NCBI GenBank assembly: GCA_002382805.1
Contig: DGAD01000055.1
Span: forward strand, 1-64,000
Source: Clostridiales bacterium UBA4039
GTDB taxonomy: Bacteria; Bacillota; Clostridia; Lachnospirales; Vallitaleaceae
DNA length: 64,000 nucleotides
Reading direction: 5' to 3'
In this document: in pieces, positions 63,541 through 64,000 of the stretch
Numbering within the stretch: the stretch's first letter is position 1
Layout of the letters: the number at the start of each line of letters is the position of its first letter
Position numbers and translations under genes: made by a program
Notes under the pieces: generated by a model
What the model saw: only the letters and a program-made list of their open reading frames with translations
The model's database searches: none
Told to the model about the DNA's origin: nothing

Positions 63541-64000
63541 TTATTTTCTTTGTCCTTCCTTGTGCACACTGTCTTTAAAATGATCACCTCGTTCTTCAAA
63601 GTTTTTATAGCAATTGTAACTGCTTGCCGCAGGTGAAAGCAGGCAACTATATCCAACAGGCGTTAATGCATATGCCAGTTTTACGGCTTCATCCACTGTT
63701 TGCACCTGATGCCATCTGTGCAGTACATGTTCTTGGTCGACTTGCTTTGCCCACTGATAAATTTTGTGTCCGGTATCGGGTAAACAAACAATATGCAGTT
63801 GCTTAAATGTTAATAGTTTTTTTGTAAAATCAACATAGTCAATCCCTCGGTCAAACCCTCCGATAATCAGTGTTTTGAGTGTATCAATCGCTCCTATTGC
63901 TTGCAGTGTTGCTTCTGGGATAGTTGAAATTGAATCGTTATAAAATGTAATCCCTTGATAGGTTGCAACCTTTTCCAGACGATGTTCTAATCCTTTAAAG
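63541..64000 (-). CDS. murD: UDP-N-acetylmuramoyl-L-alanine:D-glutamate ligase, C-terminal part
   Basis: The gene runs off the right edge of the window; 153 codons are visible, ending at the TAA at 63541. The piece starts FKGLEHRLEKV, continues YNDSISTIPEATLQAI and GGFDRGIDY, and ends LLSPAASSYNCYKNFEERGDHFK. These are the C-terminal domain landmarks of MurD, including the Ser/Lys-site stretch that positions D-Glu. MurD adds D-glutamate in peptidoglycan precursor synthesis. Its 3' neighbours here are not cell-wall genes. Confidence 0.93.
   Translation of the reverse strand, partial: FKGLEHRLEKVATYQGITFYNDSISTIPEATLQAIGAIDTLKTLIIGGFDRGIDYVDFTKKLLTFKQLHIVCLPDTGHKIYQWAKQVDQEHVLHRWHQVQTVDEAVKLAYALTPVGYSCLLSPAASSYNCYKNFEERGDHFKDSVHKEGQRK

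Overview
The window looks like chromosomal DNA of a low-GC, spore-forming Clostridia member, probably Lachnospirales in the broad sense. The grounds are AT-rich sequence, strong AGGAGG ribosome sites, a SigH-type sporulation sigma factor, an S-layer-anchored exoprotein, T-box leaders, and the conserved cysE-cysS-mrnC-(spoVB-like)-rlmB-sigH order. The species cannot be named from the sequence alone. Most genes are on the minus strand.

Region by region. 1-5.1 kb: an FbpABC/AfuABC-type importer with a lipoprotein, a fused double permease and two ATPases, divergent from a membrane-bound AraC-type regulator (5.3-7.5 kb). 7.5-13.9 kb: a dipeptide-type ABC system in which both permeases are fused to degenerate M28 aminopeptidase-like ectodomains, with no binding protein encoded. 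14-15.4 kb: a class I fructose-bisphosphate aldolase and a small BFD-type [2Fe-2S] protein. 15.4-30.9 kb: a Gram-positive polysaccharide-utilisation locus with a GH88 hydrolase, a heparinase II/III-type lyase, a two-component system, a sugar ABC importer without ATPase, a 1494-residue S-layer beta-helix protein, a PrsA-like foldase and a HAD-like protein. 31.1-32.6 kb: a sodium-coupled transporter preceded by a T-box-like antiterminator. 32.6-32.9 kb: a gene remnant and tRNA-Thr(GGT). 32.9-38.9 kb: sigH, rlmB, a flippase, mrnC, cysS and cysE, the last two behind a T-box. 38.9-45 kb: a PtsI-like protein with missing catalytic residues, a TPR/zinc-ribbon protein, a 50-residue protein, folC and a divergent HtrA protease. 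45-48 kb: valS behind a T-box. 48-61.2 kb: an eight-gene Hsp70-based operon. 61.3-64 kb: a CobD/HisC-like aminotransferase, deoC, a DUF4234-like membrane protein and the 3' end of murD.

Two assemblies stand out. The first is the 48-61 kb operon: three DnaK-like ATPases (one fused to a VWA domain), a fourth degenerate Hsp70-like protein, a long helical protein ending in a GrpE-type head, a 932-residue protein, a repeat protein and a membrane-anchored coiled-coil protein. It has no DnaJ and no standard DnaK, and reads as a dedicated chaperone-like machine of unknown purpose. The second is the importer at 7.5-13.9 kb, whose two permeases carry M28-like folds that have lost nearly all metal ligands. 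They may act as built-in substrate-binding domains.

No rRNA, CRISPR array, insertion sequence or prophage was seen. All family assignments come from reading motifs, not from database searches.
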